This document shows positions 52,382-61,530 of a stretch of 64,000 nt of DNA, piece after piece; position 1 is the stretch's first letter; the number at the start of each line of letters is the position of its first letter. This DNA comes from Atopostipes sp963558565 (lineage in GTDB: Bacteria; Bacillota; Bacilli; Lactobacillales; Carnobacteriaceae_A). The position numbers and the translations under genes were made by a program. The notes under the pieces are model-generated. The model made no database searches. It was not told the DNA's origin and saw nothing but the letters and a program-made list of their open reading frames with translations. The stretch is taken from assembly GCA_963558565.1 (NCBI GenBank), contig CAUWGX010000006.1:62001-126000 (forward strand), read 5' to 3'.

Positions 52382-52476
52382 CTATGCTAATCTCTCCTAA
52401 GATTTCTAGCCAGAGGATAAATGGATTAGCCTCTCGCGGTGAATCTCCATCCAATAGATAAATAGTTTAGCATCCG
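52382..52476. other. Possible structured element upstream of yebC
   Basis: In an otherwise AT-rich gap, about 95 bases hold several complementary pairs: ATGCTAA with TTAGCAT (52384-52390 and 52468-52474), AGAGG with CCTCT, and GGATGGA with TCCATT stretches. It fits no RNA family I recognise and has no open reading frame. It lies upstream of the yebC promoter, so it is not a yebC leader. Evidence is by eye only. Confidence 0.25.
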
Positions 52477-52502
52477 GCAGCAATGGTATGTCTTAAAGTT
52501 AC

Positions 52503-52534
52503 AAAAAGACCCACCTAAAAAAGTGAGTCTTTTT
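52503..52534 (-). terminator. Terminator after the TIM-barrel gene
   Basis: AAAAAGAC(C)CAC pairs with GTGAGTCTTTTT (52503-52514, 52523-52534), five bases after the stop, with T-run. Confidence 0.88.
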
Positions 52535-52538
52535 AAAT

Positions 52539-53237
52539 TCATCCTTCTGCAAGCGCATCGGCTCTTAATTCTTGACGATACTTTTCCATATTTTCTTGAA
52601 AAACTTTTTGAGTGGTTGGTGGGGTATAAGAAATACCGTTCGCTCCAGCTTCGATCGTTTTTAAAATTTGTTCATCGGTCTTTCCGCCAGTGGCAATAAT
52701 TGGAATATCTGGATACCTTTCACGGAAAGTTCGAACAATCTCATTCGTTTCTCTTCCACCACTGATGTTTAATATGGAGACCCCCGCTTCAATATGTTCG
52801 TCAATTTCCATGTGTTTAGAAATAACGGTGTAAATAATAGGTATATCCACGGCTTCATACACGGCCCGTACAGTATCTGCATTGACGGCTGAATTTAAAA
52901 CAACGGCCAAACAACCATAAGCATCCGCAAAACCTGCGATAGTTTCTGAACGTTTTCCTTGGGTAACCCCGCCTCCAACACCAGCAGCTAGTGGGACAGG
53001 TGCAACATCACTTAACGCTTTTATAATTGCTGGATGTGGTGAATATGGATAGACAGCTAGTACAACATCCGCGTCGGAATACATGATGGTTGCCACATCA
53101 GAAGAAAACAAGAACGATTTGTATCTTCTGCCATTTATAATAATTCCTGATGAGCGACGGATCACTTCAGGCACATGGACCAATTCTGCCCGATATTCCG
53201 AGCGATATTCTGGTCGAACTTTATTTGAGTTGTTCAT
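52539..53237 (-). CDS. TIM-barrel family protein of unknown substrate
   Basis: A 232-residue cytoplasmic protein with alternating strands and helices. The C-terminal phosphate-binding signature is clear: PIIATGGKTDEQILKTIEAGANGISYTPP, resembling tryptophan synthase alpha or GGGP synthase barrels. GVGGGVTQGKRSE near residue 86 is another glycine-rich loop. Such proteins are often annotated only as hydrolase in lactic acid bacteria. I cannot assign a reaction. GGAGG before the ATG; monocistronic. Confidence 0.75.
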   Translation of the reverse strand: MNNSNKVRPEYRSEYRAELVHVPEVIRRSSGIIINGRRYKSFLFSSDVATIMYSDADVVLAVYPYSPHPAIIKALSDVAPVPLAAGVGGGVTQGKRSETIAGFADAYGCLAVVLNSAVNADTVRAVYEAVDIPIIYTVISKHMEIDEHIEAGVSILNISGGRETNEIVRTFRERYPDIPIIATGGKTDEQILKTIEAGANGISYTPPTTQKVFQENMEKYRQELRADALAEG

Positions 53238-53328
53238 TTTAAGAACCTCCTATAACTAAATATAGAATTTATTATAATAGATTTTTTTCTATTTGTGCAT
53301 ATAAAACTGATGAACTTTTCATGACTTT

Positions 53329-53829
53329 TTATTGGATGACTTTCTTTTTTGTTAGTAACCAAGCGATACCTACTCCAGCAATTGCTCCTGCAGTATCTAA
53401 AATAACATCGGCCATCATTCCTGTCCTTCCGGGATGAAAGCTTTGACGTAGTTCGTCAAAAGAGGCATAGCCAATACAAAGTAAAATCGAAAGTAAAACA
53501 ACGAGCCACTCTTCTCGCATTCTTTTTCTTAAACCTAAGACCCAAAAGAAACCAAGAAAGAAAAAGCTAAAAAAATGTGCGCCCTTTCGAATAAAAAATT
53601 CGATAAAAGAAACATAACCATCACTTTTAATTGAAACCAAACTTCCACCATATGTAAATTCAAACTGAGATAAAAGATTTTCGAAAGGTCTTCCGGCTAA
53701 AAGAGCATCAAGCGGTGAAGTCAAACTCTGAGTCTCGTAAGACATGGAAGAACTCCAATATAATAAAAACATAATGACGAAGGGCATCAGTAAAAAGATA
53801 TGATCTTTCCATGTAATTCTTTTTTGCAT
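53329..53829 (-). CDS. VanZ-like membrane protein
   Basis: A 166-residue protein with four membrane helices (about 10-26, 84-98, 108-125, 140-160). It matches the VanZ family pattern in KGAHFFSFFFLGFFW and CIGYASFDELRQSFHPGRTGMMADVILDTAGAIAG. VanZ gives low-level teicoplanin resistance in enterococci, but most chromosomal relatives have no tested role, and no van genes are nearby. Start ATG with a weak ribosome site. Confidence 0.88.
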   Translation of the reverse strand: MQKRITWKDHIFLLMPFVIMFLLYWSSSMSYETQSLTSPLDALLAGRPFENLLSQFEFTYGGSLVSIKSDGYVSFIEFFIRKGAHFFSFFFLGFFWVLGLRKRMREEWLVVLLSILLCIGYASFDELRQSFHPGRTGMMADVILDTAGAIAGVGIAWLLTKKKVIQ

Positions 53830-53944
53830 ACTTTAAAACATCCTATTTCTATATTTCATTTATTTTAGCTGAAATTATTCGTCTTTTACAATCTTTTTCG
53901 GTAAAATGAATATATTATTAGAAAATAATGAAAGGAATGGATTT

Positions 53945-55750
53945 ATGACTTACCAAGAAACATGGGATATGAATAGTGTTTTTCCCGGAGGTAGTGATTC
54001 TCCTGCATTTTATGAAGAAGTCGCTTCGATCAAAGATCAATTGTCTGCTTTCGATACACTGGTTCAAAATTGGGAACCCACGGAAGACGCTCCTACTTTT
54101 CAACAGCTTGAAGAGATTTTAAGAACGCGTGAAGGGATTACGAAAGGGATCGGAGAGACTCGAACATTTATTTCTGGTTTATCCTCTGCCGATACGACGG
54201 ACACAAAAGCTCGTCTTAATTTGAACCTTGTCGCAAATTTAGCAAAGAATTTCAACAATACACTTGTCGTCCTTCAAAAGAAAATGAGTGCTATTTCCGA
54301 AGAAGATTTTAATAAAATGTTGGAACAAGAGCCTTTTAAAACCAGTGCCTTTCCTCTAAGAGAAATACGTACGCAAGCGCAAAAACTTCTCTCCACCCCA
54401 GAAGAAGCTTTGATTAATAATTTATCCATTGATGGCTTTCAAGGTTGGGGGGATATGTATAATGAGCTTGTGGCTACAATCCAAGTTCCTTTCGATGAAG
54501 ACGGAGAAGTGACTTATTATTCTGCCGGTCAAGCCGAAAATAAGATGAATGCGGAAAAAGATCCTCAAAAACGTGCCGAAATGTTAGAAGTTTGGGAGAA
54601 TACTTGGAAAGAAAAAGCTGATTTATTTTCAAATACTTTGAATCATTTAGCGGGCTTCCGTTTAACGGATCAAGAAGCACATGGTATTGAAGACTTTATG
54701 GAGCCACCTCTTGAATATAACCGCATGGAAGAAAAAACTTTAGCAGCGATGTGGGATACTATTTCAGCAAATAAAGGTAAAATGGTGGAGTATCTCGAAC
54801 GTAAAGCTCAATTATTAGGAATGAAGCAATTAAGTTGGTTAGACGTGACGGCTGCTGTGAATGTTGGTGATTTCGAAGCCAAGGAATATACATTTACAGA
54901 AGCGGCTGATTTTATTATTGATCACTTCGAAACCTTTAGTCCCCAAATGGCAAAGCTTGCTCAAACAGCTTTTGATGAGCAATGGATCGAAGCTGAAGAC
55001 CGCCCTGGAAAACGTCCGGGTGGCTATTGTGCAAACCTTCCTGAATCTGGTCAATCACGGATTTTTATGACTTTTTCAGGCAGTTCCGACAATGTTTCAA
55101 CTCTCGCCCATGAATTAGGTCACGCTTTTCATAGTTCCGTTTTACGAGACTTACCGACTTTAAATCAAAGTTATGCGATGAATGTAGCCGAAACAGCTTC
55201 TACCTTTGCAGAATTAGTTGTGTCGGATGCCACTATCGCCAATGCTGATTCAGAAGCCGAAAAAATTCTTTTACTCGACGAAAAAGTATCTCGTGGTGTT
55301 ACCATGATGATGAATATTCATGCTCGCTATCTTTTTGAAAAAGATTTTTATACAGAAAGAAAAGAAGGCGTCGTATCCGCTGAGCGTTTATCTGAATTAA
55401 TGCTTGCAGCGCAAAAAGAAGCTTATGAAAATGCGCTTGAAACATACCATCCAATGTTTTGGGCGGCGAAACTCCATTTCTTCAATACAGGAGTTCCTTT
55501 CTATAATTTCCCTTATACATTTGGCTACTTTTTTAGTCTCGGTGTTTATAGTCGAGCGCTTGAACCAGATGCTTCTTTTGAAGATGAATATATTGCTTTA
55601 TTGAGAGATACTGCTAGTATGTCAACAGAAGATTTAGCTGAGAAACATTTAAACGTCGATTTAACGCAATCTGATTTTTGGCAAAAAGCAATCGATCAAG
55701 TACATGCGGATGTGGAAGAATTTTTAGCACTAACTGAAAAATACATTTGA
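53945..55750 (+). CDS. pepF: Oligoendopeptidase F (M3B metallopeptidase)
   Basis: A 601-residue zinc peptidase. The active site is HELGHAFH (His389, Glu390, His393), with a downstream Glu in NVAETASTFAEL. PepF cuts peptides of 7-17 residues in the cytoplasm. An AAAGGA site selects the ATG at 53945 over an upstream ATG with none. A terminator follows. Together with PepV, PepQ and the PepP-like enzyme it completes breakdown of imported peptides. Confidence 0.95.
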   Translation: MTYQETWDMNSVFPGGSDSPAFYEEVASIKDQLSAFDTLVQNWEPTEDAPTFQQLEEILRTREGITKGIGETRTFISGLSSADTTDTKARLNLNLVANLAKNFNNTLVVLQKKMSAISEEDFNKMLEQEPFKTSAFPLREIRTQAQKLLSTPEEALINNLSIDGFQGWGDMYNELVATIQVPFDEDGEVTYYSAGQAENKMNAEKDPQKRAEMLEVWENTWKEKADLFSNTLNHLAGFRLTDQEAHGIEDFMEPPLEYNRMEEKTLAAMWDTISANKGKMVEYLERKAQLLGMKQLSWLDVTAAVNVGDFEAKEYTFTEAADFIIDHFETFSPQMAKLAQTAFDEQWIEAEDRPGKRPGGYCANLPESGQSRIFMTFSGSSDNVSTLAHELGHAFHSSVLRDLPTLNQSYAMNVAETASTFAELVVSDATIANADSEAEKILLLDEKVSRGVTMMMNIHARYLFEKDFYTERKEGVVSAERLSELMLAAQKEAYENALETYHPMFWAAKLHFFNTGVPFYNFPYTFGYFFSLGVYSRALEPDASFEDEYIALLRDTASMSTEDLAEKHLNVDLTQSDFWQKAIDQVHADVEEFLALTEKYI

Positions 55751-55782
55751 TACCATCCCCTTTAACTAAATGTATGTTAAAA

Positions 55783-55820
55783 AAACAGGTTACAGCCTTT
55801 AAATACTGTAACCTGTTTTT
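55783..55820 (+). terminator. Terminator after pepF
   Basis: Perfect 13-bp arms (55783-55795, 55806-55818) with a T-run after. Confidence 0.92.
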
Positions 55821-55942
55821 CATCTATTTACATCTTCTATTTCTTGGTCATGATTGTAGGCCCCCGTTTTATCCAATATGGTCAGGATCACTCAATCATC
55901 ACTCTAAAAATTCGTCTTTTATTTTATTCTTTCATAGATACC

Positions 55943-55974
55943 AAAAAATCCGATAGATCATATGACCTATCGGA
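55943..55974 (-). terminator. Terminator after the NlpC/P60 gene
   Basis: TCCGATAG/CTATCGGA stem (55949-55956, 55967-55974) followed on the minus strand by six T. I see nothing else between 55821 and 55942. Confidence 0.85.
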
Positions 55975-56001
55975 AATTTTTATTTTATTTATTTTTTAAA
56001 A

Positions 56002-57531
56002 TTAATAACGTCCATATCCGATTAAAGGTGCTCCATAAGCACTAAATTCGTCGACAGTTGTGTAAGCAACACCTGTTGATGTTTGGGCACCGAGGAATCG
56101 TCCGCCACCTGCGTAGATACCTACGTGTGTAACAGACCCTCTACCGAAGAAGACCAAGTCTCCTGCTTGAGGGTTAGAAACTTTTGTTGCTCCTGCATAT
56201 TGTGCGGCAGAGTTTCTAGGAAGTGATTTTCCAGCTTTAGCAAAAACATATTGTGTAAAGCCTGAACAGTCAAATCCACCTGGAGATGTCCCTCCCCATG
56301 CATATTGAGTTCCTAAGTATTGTTCACCAATTGAAAATACATTTCCTGAGGAAACAGGGGCTTTAGGTTTTGGATCTGGCTTAGGTTCTTTTTTGGGTTT
56401 TGGAGCAGGTGTTGATGTATTATTTGAGCTCCCGCCATTTGAACCACTATTAGAACCATTATTTGAATGATTACTTGAACCGCCATTATTTCCTTGGCTG
56501 CTACTTGTTTCGCTAGTTACAGGCGTTTCATTACGTTCTCTGCTTGAAGAAGCTGGTGAAACAGTTGCTGTTTCAACCGTATTCTCTTGAGTTTCTTGAG
56601 TTTCTTGAGCTTCTTGAGGCTGCTGCGTTTCTTCTGATGTTTCTGTTTCAGCTTGCGCTACTTGCACTTCTTCTGGTTCTTCTACTTCTTGCACCGCTGC
56701 CTCAGCCTCTGCTTCAGCTACAGCTGTTGCTTCTTGCTCGGCACGTTCAGCTTCTGCTTCTTCAGCAGCGATTCGTACAGCTTCACGTTCTCCATTTAGA
56801 ACCTCTACTTGCTCTAATGCTGAATCACGCTGTGCTAGAAGTGCTTCTCTATCACTTTCTGCACTATTTTTATCCAATTCTAATTGAGCTACAAGCGCTG
56901 TTTGAGACACTTTTTGAACCTCTAATTCTTCAGAAGTTTTTTCTAATTCACCTGCTAACGCGTTTTGTTGAACGATTTTACGTTCCGTTTCTTCGGTTTT
57001 CTCTTGAACAGCTTCTTGATCTTTTATTTGATCTTCGATCATACTATTGCTTGAGCGAACTAAATTTGTGACGATATCAATTCGTCCGATAACATCGGTA
57101 AGTGAGTCTGAATCTAAAATAAATTCGAAGTAATTTGCAGGGTTTCCACTGACTTGAACGGTTCGAGCTTGATCTTCTAATTTAGCCGAACGGTTTTCAA
57201 TGTTTTTTTCTAAAACGGCGATTTCTTCAAGTAATGTTTCCATTTCTTGATTCGCTGCTTCTAAGTTGTTTAAAGCAGTGTCTAATGCCGCTTCGTTTCT
57301 TTCGATGTCACTATTTAAACTATTTAATGCCTCTTGTGTTGATGTCACTTCATCTGATAACTGATTAATAATTGCGTCTAAACCATCTGCTGCTTGTTCG
57401 TTTGCTACTGCTTCTTGTTCTGCTTGTTCGATTCGTGTGTCATAATTATTTGCCAATACAGGTGTTGCTCCTAATAAGGTTGATCCTAGTACTGTACAAG
57501 TTAATGCTGCATTTAAAATTCTCTTTTTCAA
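56002..57531 (-). CDS. PcsB-like secreted NlpC/P60 peptidoglycan hydrolase
   Basis: A 509-residue secreted enzyme. Signal peptide (about 1-27, ending TPVLAN), a long coiled coil (about 28-255) like that of PcsB or SagA, a Glu/Gln/Ala and then Ser/Asn/Gly/Pro-rich linker (about 260-395), and the C-terminal NlpC/P60 domain. Its catalytic Cys is in FDCSGF, with His in SVTHVGIYAGG. It probably splits peptide crosslinks at the septum, with the coiled coil linking it to FtsEX (known for PcsB). Start is TTG at 57531, with GGAGG eight bases upstream. Fits the WalR regulon; a WalR-like site is upstream. Confidence 0.92.
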   Translation of the reverse strand: MKKRILNAALTCTVLGSTLLGATPVLANNYDTRIEQAEQEAVANEQAADGLDAIINQLSDEVTSTQEALNSLNSDIERNEAALDTALNNLEAANQEMETLLEEIAVLEKNIENRSAKLEDQARTVQVSGNPANYFEFILDSDSLTDVIGRIDIVTNLVRSSNSMIEDQIKDQEAVQEKTEETERKIVQQNALAGELEKTSEELEVQKVSQTALVAQLELDKNSAESDREALLAQRDSALEQVEVLNGEREAVRIAAEEAEAERAEQEATAVAEAEAEAAVQEVEEPEEVQVAQAETETSEETQQPQEAQETQETQENTVETATVSPASSSRERNETPVTSETSSSQGNNGGSSNHSNNGSNSGSNGGSSNNTSTPAPKPKKEPKPDPKPKAPVSSGNVFSIGEQYLGTQYAWGGTSPGGFDCSGFTQYVFAKAGKSLPRNSAAQYAGATKVSNPQAGDLVFFGRGSVTHVGIYAGGGRFLGAQTSTGVAYTTVDEFSAYGAPLIGYGRY

Positions 57532-57614
57532 AAGTTGTACCTCCAGAAAATAATTTATGTAATATAATATAAATAAGATGACATAATATTCTTTTAAATT
57601 TTCTCGACACAAAG

Positions 57615-57680
57615 AGTATAGCACTTGTATATTATCATCTTGTATCAACAATATTACAATTGATAAGAAAAATTGTAATA
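57615..57680 (-). promoter_or_regulatory. Promoter of the NlpC/P60 gene with WalR-like site and inverted repeat
   Basis: On the minus strand, an extended -10 TGC-TATACT (hexamer 57615-57620) lacks a good -35. Upstream, 57642-57658 reads TGTAAT-ATTGT-TGATAC, matching the WalR consensus except one base. Overlapping it, TATTACAATT (57652-57661) and AATTGTAATA (57671-57680) form a perfect inverted repeat. An activator site is likely; the WalR assignment is inference. The rest of the 57532-57864 gap holds only the divergent promoters. Confidence 0.5.
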
Positions 57681-57774
57681 AACTCTCTTTCTCTCGATCT
57701 TTTAAATGGATCTTATATAGTAATTTTCATCATTTCCTATTATTGGTGGTTTTGCTAATAGAAGTTCAATTTGC

Positions 57775-57780
57775 TATAAT
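57775..57780 (+). promoter_or_regulatory. Extended -10 promoter of the PBP gene
   Basis: TATAAT preceded by TGC, about 85 bases before the start codon, with no clear -35. Divergent from the NlpC/P60 promoter. Confidence 0.55.
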
Positions 57781-57864
57781 TGTAAGCCATGATTTACATT
57801 TATTAAATTTTATTCTAGATTTATATTTATATTATTCTAAAGACTGAAACAGGAGGTTGCAGAG

Positions 57865-60291
57865 ATGAGTTCAAAGAATTCTTCGAGTAACAATAAAGAA
57901 ACGTTTAAAAAATTTATAATAACATTTGAATATTACTTTGATATTTTTTATCGCGTAATTAAAGGAATGATAGGAGTTGCTTTACTTCTATTATTGGTAT
58001 TGGGAGCGCTGGCAGGTGGCTCGGTCCTTGGGTACTTTGCTTCATTGGTTGGAGATGCACCGATTCCTACTCATGACGAGATGAAAGCTCAAGTACAAGA
58101 TTATAATAAAAAATCTACTTTATATTATGCGGACAATAGTCCCATTAGTAATTTGCGAGTCGATTTAATTCGTACCCCTATTTCTATTGATAATATCTCT
58201 CCTTTAATCTTAGATGCGATCATTGCCACTGAAGATGAAAATTTTCAAGAACATGAAGGCATTGTCCCGAAAGCAATCATTCGTGCTGGGATACAAGAAG
58301 TCTCGGGAGCTGCTCAAGTTTCGGGCGGTTCAACCCTTACCCAACAATTAATCAAACAACAGATTTTAAGTGCTGAAGTGACGCACTCAAGAAAAGCGAT
58401 TGAGATATTATATGCGCTGCACTTAGAAAACGAATTTGAAAAAGAGGAAATTATCGAAGCTTACTTGAACATCTCGCCTTTTGGAAGAAATAATAATGGT
58501 CAAAATATTGCGGGGATTGAAGAAGCTGCTCAAGGAATATTTGGTGTCCCTGCTTCTGATGTTAATTTACCTCAAGCCGCCTTTTTAGCGGGGCTGCCTC
58601 AAAGTCCCATTGCTTATAGTCCTTATACACAAAATGGACAAGTTAAAGAAGACTTAAGCGCTGGTTTAAATCGTCAAAAGCAAGTCCTATATAGCTTATA
58701 CCGTGAAGGTTATATTAATCAATCCTCTTATGAAGAAGCCGTTAATTATGATATTTCAGCGGATTTTTTACGTCATTCTGGAGAAGAAAGACAAGATCCA
58801 TCACGTTCTTATGTTTATGATTTAGTAGAGAGAGAAGCTCGACAAATTATTATGAATCATATGTTGCGCGAAGATGAAATTACAAACGAACAGTTAGCAG
58901 ATGATCCTGAATTAAAAGATCAATATTTTGAAGAAGCAGATGCTGAAATGAGAAATGGCGGTTATGAGATTCATAGTACGATTGATCCAGATATTCATCA
59001 GGCGGTTGAACAGCGTGTCAGCGAAATCCAAAACTCATTTGGCCATGCGAAAACTGTGACATCTACCGATGATAATGGTGAGACTTATACAACGGAATAC
59101 CCTGTACAAATAGGTGGAACAATGATCGATAATAAAACAGGTCGTGTGCTTTCATTTATTGGGGGTCGTGATTATGACTATTCAGAATTTAATATTGCTT
59201 TTGACTCGCGTCGAGGAACAGGTTCTGCTATTAAACCGATTCTCACATATGGTCCTGCATTAGCTGAAAATTTTATAACTCCAGCAACGATTGTTCCCGA
59301 TACAGAACTTATTGTGCCGAGTGGAAATAGTACACATAATATTAGTAACGTTGGTCGTACAACCAATGATTGGGGAGATGTGAGACGTTGGTTAGCAATC
59401 TCGCAAAATATTCCAAATACTAAAATATATTTAGCTATGATGGAAAATGGAATTGATCCTTCCTCTTATGTTCGTGCTCTAGGGATTGGTCCTGAGGCTA
59501 TTTCAGATGATGAATTTCACAACGCTTCGACTTCACTTGGTGGATATAGTGGTGGCCCTACGCCAACAGAGGTAGCTGGCGCTTATGCAGCTATTGGAAA
59601 TCAAGGCGTCTTTAATCGTCCTTATGTTATTGAACGCATCGAACAAACAAACGGTGAAGTTATCTATCAGCATGAACAAGATCCTGTACGCGTGTGGCCA
59701 GAATCAGCTAATTATTTACTCTATGATATTTTAAGAGATGTTACCACTTCAGCGGGTACTGCTGAGTCGATTCCTGATCAATTAAACTTTGAAGTCGATT
59801 TAGCTTCGAAAACCGGAACTACAAATGATACAACGGATGTTTGGTATGCGGGTGTCACTCCTCGCCTCTCCTTTACAACTTGGATGGGTTATGGTCAAAA
59901 CTTGACCTTAGAATCCGTCGATGGGGTGAGTCCTGCTCAACGAAATTTACGAAATTGGGCGAATATTATGAACGCTGTTCACAACGTTCAACCTGAAGCC
60001 CTTGGATTAAATGAAACAGTACAACCGCCTGCTGATGATAGTGTGACAGAAGATTCTGTTCTAGAAGATACAGGCATGAAATCAGGGACTGTGACATTAC
60101 CCAATGATCAAAAAGTAAATGTAAACGGTCAGACGAAAAAAGAATTATTTAGAAAAGATAACATTCCAGGAACTACAACTTATGACTTTGCAATCGGTGC
60201 TAAACCTGAAGAATTGAAAAAGTTCTGGGAAAATTATGAAAGTTCTGACAATAGCGATAATGATGATGACGAAAACGATGACGATGAATAA
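57865..60291 (+). CDS. Class A penicillin-binding protein (PBP2A/PBP1-like)
   Basis: An 808-residue bifunctional wall synthase. Short cytoplasmic N-terminus, one membrane helix (about 33-60), then a glycosyltransferase domain with catalytic Glu in ATEDENFQEHEG (about 123) and GGSTLTQQLIKQQ. The transpeptidase domain has SAIKP (active Ser about 454), SQN in ISQNIPN, and KTGTTND (about 648). An acidic Asp/Asn tail ends the protein. It polymerises and crosslinks peptidoglycan outside the membrane. AGGAGG before the ATG. Divergent from the wall hydrolase gene, so the two share a regulatory region. Confidence 0.95.
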   Translation: MSSKNSSSNNKETFKKFIITFEYYFDIFYRVIKGMIGVALLLLLVLGALAGGSVLGYFASLVGDAPIPTHDEMKAQVQDYNKKSTLYYADNSPISNLRVDLIRTPISIDNISPLILDAIIATEDENFQEHEGIVPKAIIRAGIQEVSGAAQVSGGSTLTQQLIKQQILSAEVTHSRKAIEILYALHLENEFEKEEIIEAYLNISPFGRNNNGQNIAGIEEAAQGIFGVPASDVNLPQAAFLAGLPQSPIAYSPYTQNGQVKEDLSAGLNRQKQVLYSLYREGYINQSSYEEAVNYDISADFLRHSGEERQDPSRSYVYDLVEREARQIIMNHMLREDEITNEQLADDPELKDQYFEEADAEMRNGGYEIHSTIDPDIHQAVEQRVSEIQNSFGHAKTVTSTDDNGETYTTEYPVQIGGTMIDNKTGRVLSFIGGRDYDYSEFNIAFDSRRGTGSAIKPILTYGPALAENFITPATIVPDTELIVPSGNSTHNISNVGRTTNDWGDVRRWLAISQNIPNTKIYLAMMENGIDPSSYVRALGIGPEAISDDEFHNASTSLGGYSGGPTPTEVAGAYAAIGNQGVFNRPYVIERIEQTNGEVIYQHEQDPVRVWPESANYLLYDILRDVTTSAGTAESIPDQLNFEVDLASKTGTTNDTTDVWYAGVTPRLSFTTWMGYGQNLTLESVDGVSPAQRNLRNWANIMNAVHNVQPEALGLNETVQPPADDSVTEDSVLEDTGMKSGTVTLPNDQKVNVNGQTKKELFRKDNIPGTTTYDFAIGAKPEELKKFWENYESSDNSDNDDDENDDDE

Positions 60292-60301
60292 TTAAAAGTA
60301 C

Positions 60302-60340
60302 AAAAAAATGTAGGCCCACTTCTGGGAGCCTACATTTTTT
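60302..60340. terminator. Bidirectional terminator between the PBP gene and ccpA
   Basis: AAATGTAGGC/GCCTACATTT stem (60306-60315, 60328-60337) flanked by A- and T-runs, serving both convergent genes. Confidence 0.92.
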
Positions 60341-60352
60341 ATTTGATTAACT

Positions 60353-61357
60353 TTATTTTGTTGTACCATTTTCACTAATACTGTGAGGCAAGGTAATGTG
60401 TAGTTCATCTGCTTCTTCTTCATTCATTAATTTGGTTAGTAATCGCATAGCAACAGCCCCTAAGTCATATAGTGGTTGTGTGACTGTTGTGATTTTCGGT
60501 CTTGAAATGTCAATTAATGGTGAATTGTTAGAAGAAATAATTTCAAAATCTTCAGGAACATCCACACCACGTTCAATTAATTGATTTAATAATAAAATCG
60601 CTAACCGGTCATCTTCAACGACTGCAGCTGTTACACCCTTATCTAGAACTTGAGAAGCTAAATCAATTTCTTCTAGGAAATTACGATTTGGAGCCACTTT
60701 GATGACAAGGGACTCGTCGAAAGAAAGATTTGAATCTTCTAGAGCTTCTTTGTATCCAGCAGTACTTTCTTGTTGTTTCTCAGCATCGATGTCTAAGCCG
60801 ATTAAAGCAATCTTGTTATTGCCATTATCGACTAACAATTTTGTTGAATCAATAGTCGCTTGATGATAATCAATGATAATGTTTGGTAATTCATTTTCAT
60901 CATCGACTGTTCCCGCTAAGACAACAGGTGTATCTGTAAGCGAAATTTCTTCTTTTACTTCTTCATTTAATTGATGGCCCATAAAAATAACGCCATCAAC
61001 TTGTTGTGCTAATACTGTATTTAGTACTTTCTTTTCCTTTTCAACATCACCATCTGAGTTCGTTAAGATAATGTTGTAGTTGTACATAGATGCGATATCA
61101 TCAATTCCACGAGCTAATGATGAAAAGTATAAGTTTGTAACGTCAGGTATAATAACACCCACCGTCGTTGTTTTTTTACTAGCTAGTCCTCGTGCCACAG
61201 CATTTGGACGGTATTTTAATCGGTCAATAACATCTGACACTTTTTTTCGGGTTGAAGGTTTAACATTCGGGTTTCCGTTGACAACTCGAGACACAGTAGC
61301 CATTGATACGCCCGCTTCTCGAGCAACATCATAAATGGTAACGGTTTGTTTTGCCAT
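60353..61357 (-). CDS. ccpA: Catabolite control protein A
   Basis: A 334-residue LacI-family regulator. The helix-turn-helix TIYDVAREAGVSMATVSRVVNGNPNVKPSTRKKV is typical of CcpA, including the hinge YRPNAVARGLAS. The core domain (about 60-334) binds the cofactor HPr-Ser-P. It binds cre sites to repress or activate carbon genes. Its position divergent from pepQ and next to the YtxG/YtxH genes repeats the order known in lactic acid bacteria and Bacillus (ytxGH near ccpA), supporting CcpA over other LacI types. A cre-like site in its own upstream region suggests self-control. Confidence 0.95.
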   Translation of the reverse strand: MAKQTVTIYDVAREAGVSMATVSRVVNGNPNVKPSTRKKVSDVIDRLKYRPNAVARGLASKKTTTVGVIIPDVTNLYFSSLARGIDDIASMYNYNIILTNSDGDVEKEKKVLNTVLAQQVDGVIFMGHQLNEEVKEEISLTDTPVVLAGTVDDENELPNIIIDYHQATIDSTKLLVDNGNNKIALIGLDIDAEKQQESTAGYKEALEDSNLSFDESLVIKVAPNRNFLEEIDLASQVLDKGVTAAVVEDDRLAILLLNQLIERGVDVPEDFEIISSNNSPLIDISRPKITTVTQPLYDLGAVAMRLLTKLMNEEEADELHITLPHSISENGTTK

Positions 61358-61429
61358 TATACATCCTCATTTCTATTTTCATATTAAATTTTATTCCATA
61401 ATCTTTGCATTCTATACTTTAACAGAGTA

Positions 61430-61485
61430 TGAAAATATTTTCAATCATTTTAATCGCTTTCATTTTCAAAATGAAAATATTTTCA
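61430..61485. promoter_or_regulatory. ccpA-pepQ intergenic operators: two identical palindromes flanking a cre-like site
   Basis: The perfect 14-bp palindrome TGAAAATATTTTCA occurs twice, at 61430-61443 and 61472-61485, exactly 42 bp apart (about four helical turns). Between them, 61449-61462 reads TGAAAGCGATTAAA on the minus strand, one base from the cre consensus. Further TTTTCA/TGAAAA arms occur at 61464-61479. A dimeric regulator could bind both palindromes on the same DNA face. The protein is unknown. Confidence 0.7.
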
Positions 61486-61530
61486 AATGAAGAGAAAATT
61501 CTTACATTCAGCAAGACTTTAGAAACATGT

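Noticed and set aside
53329..53829. Vancomycin-type resistance cluster
   Set aside because: Only a VanZ-like protein is present; no vanHAX or regulators are near.
56544..57071. 175-codon Leu-rich plus-strand frame inside the NlpC/P60 gene
   Set aside because: Antisense to the coiled coil and Glu/Gln-rich linker; no start site or homology.
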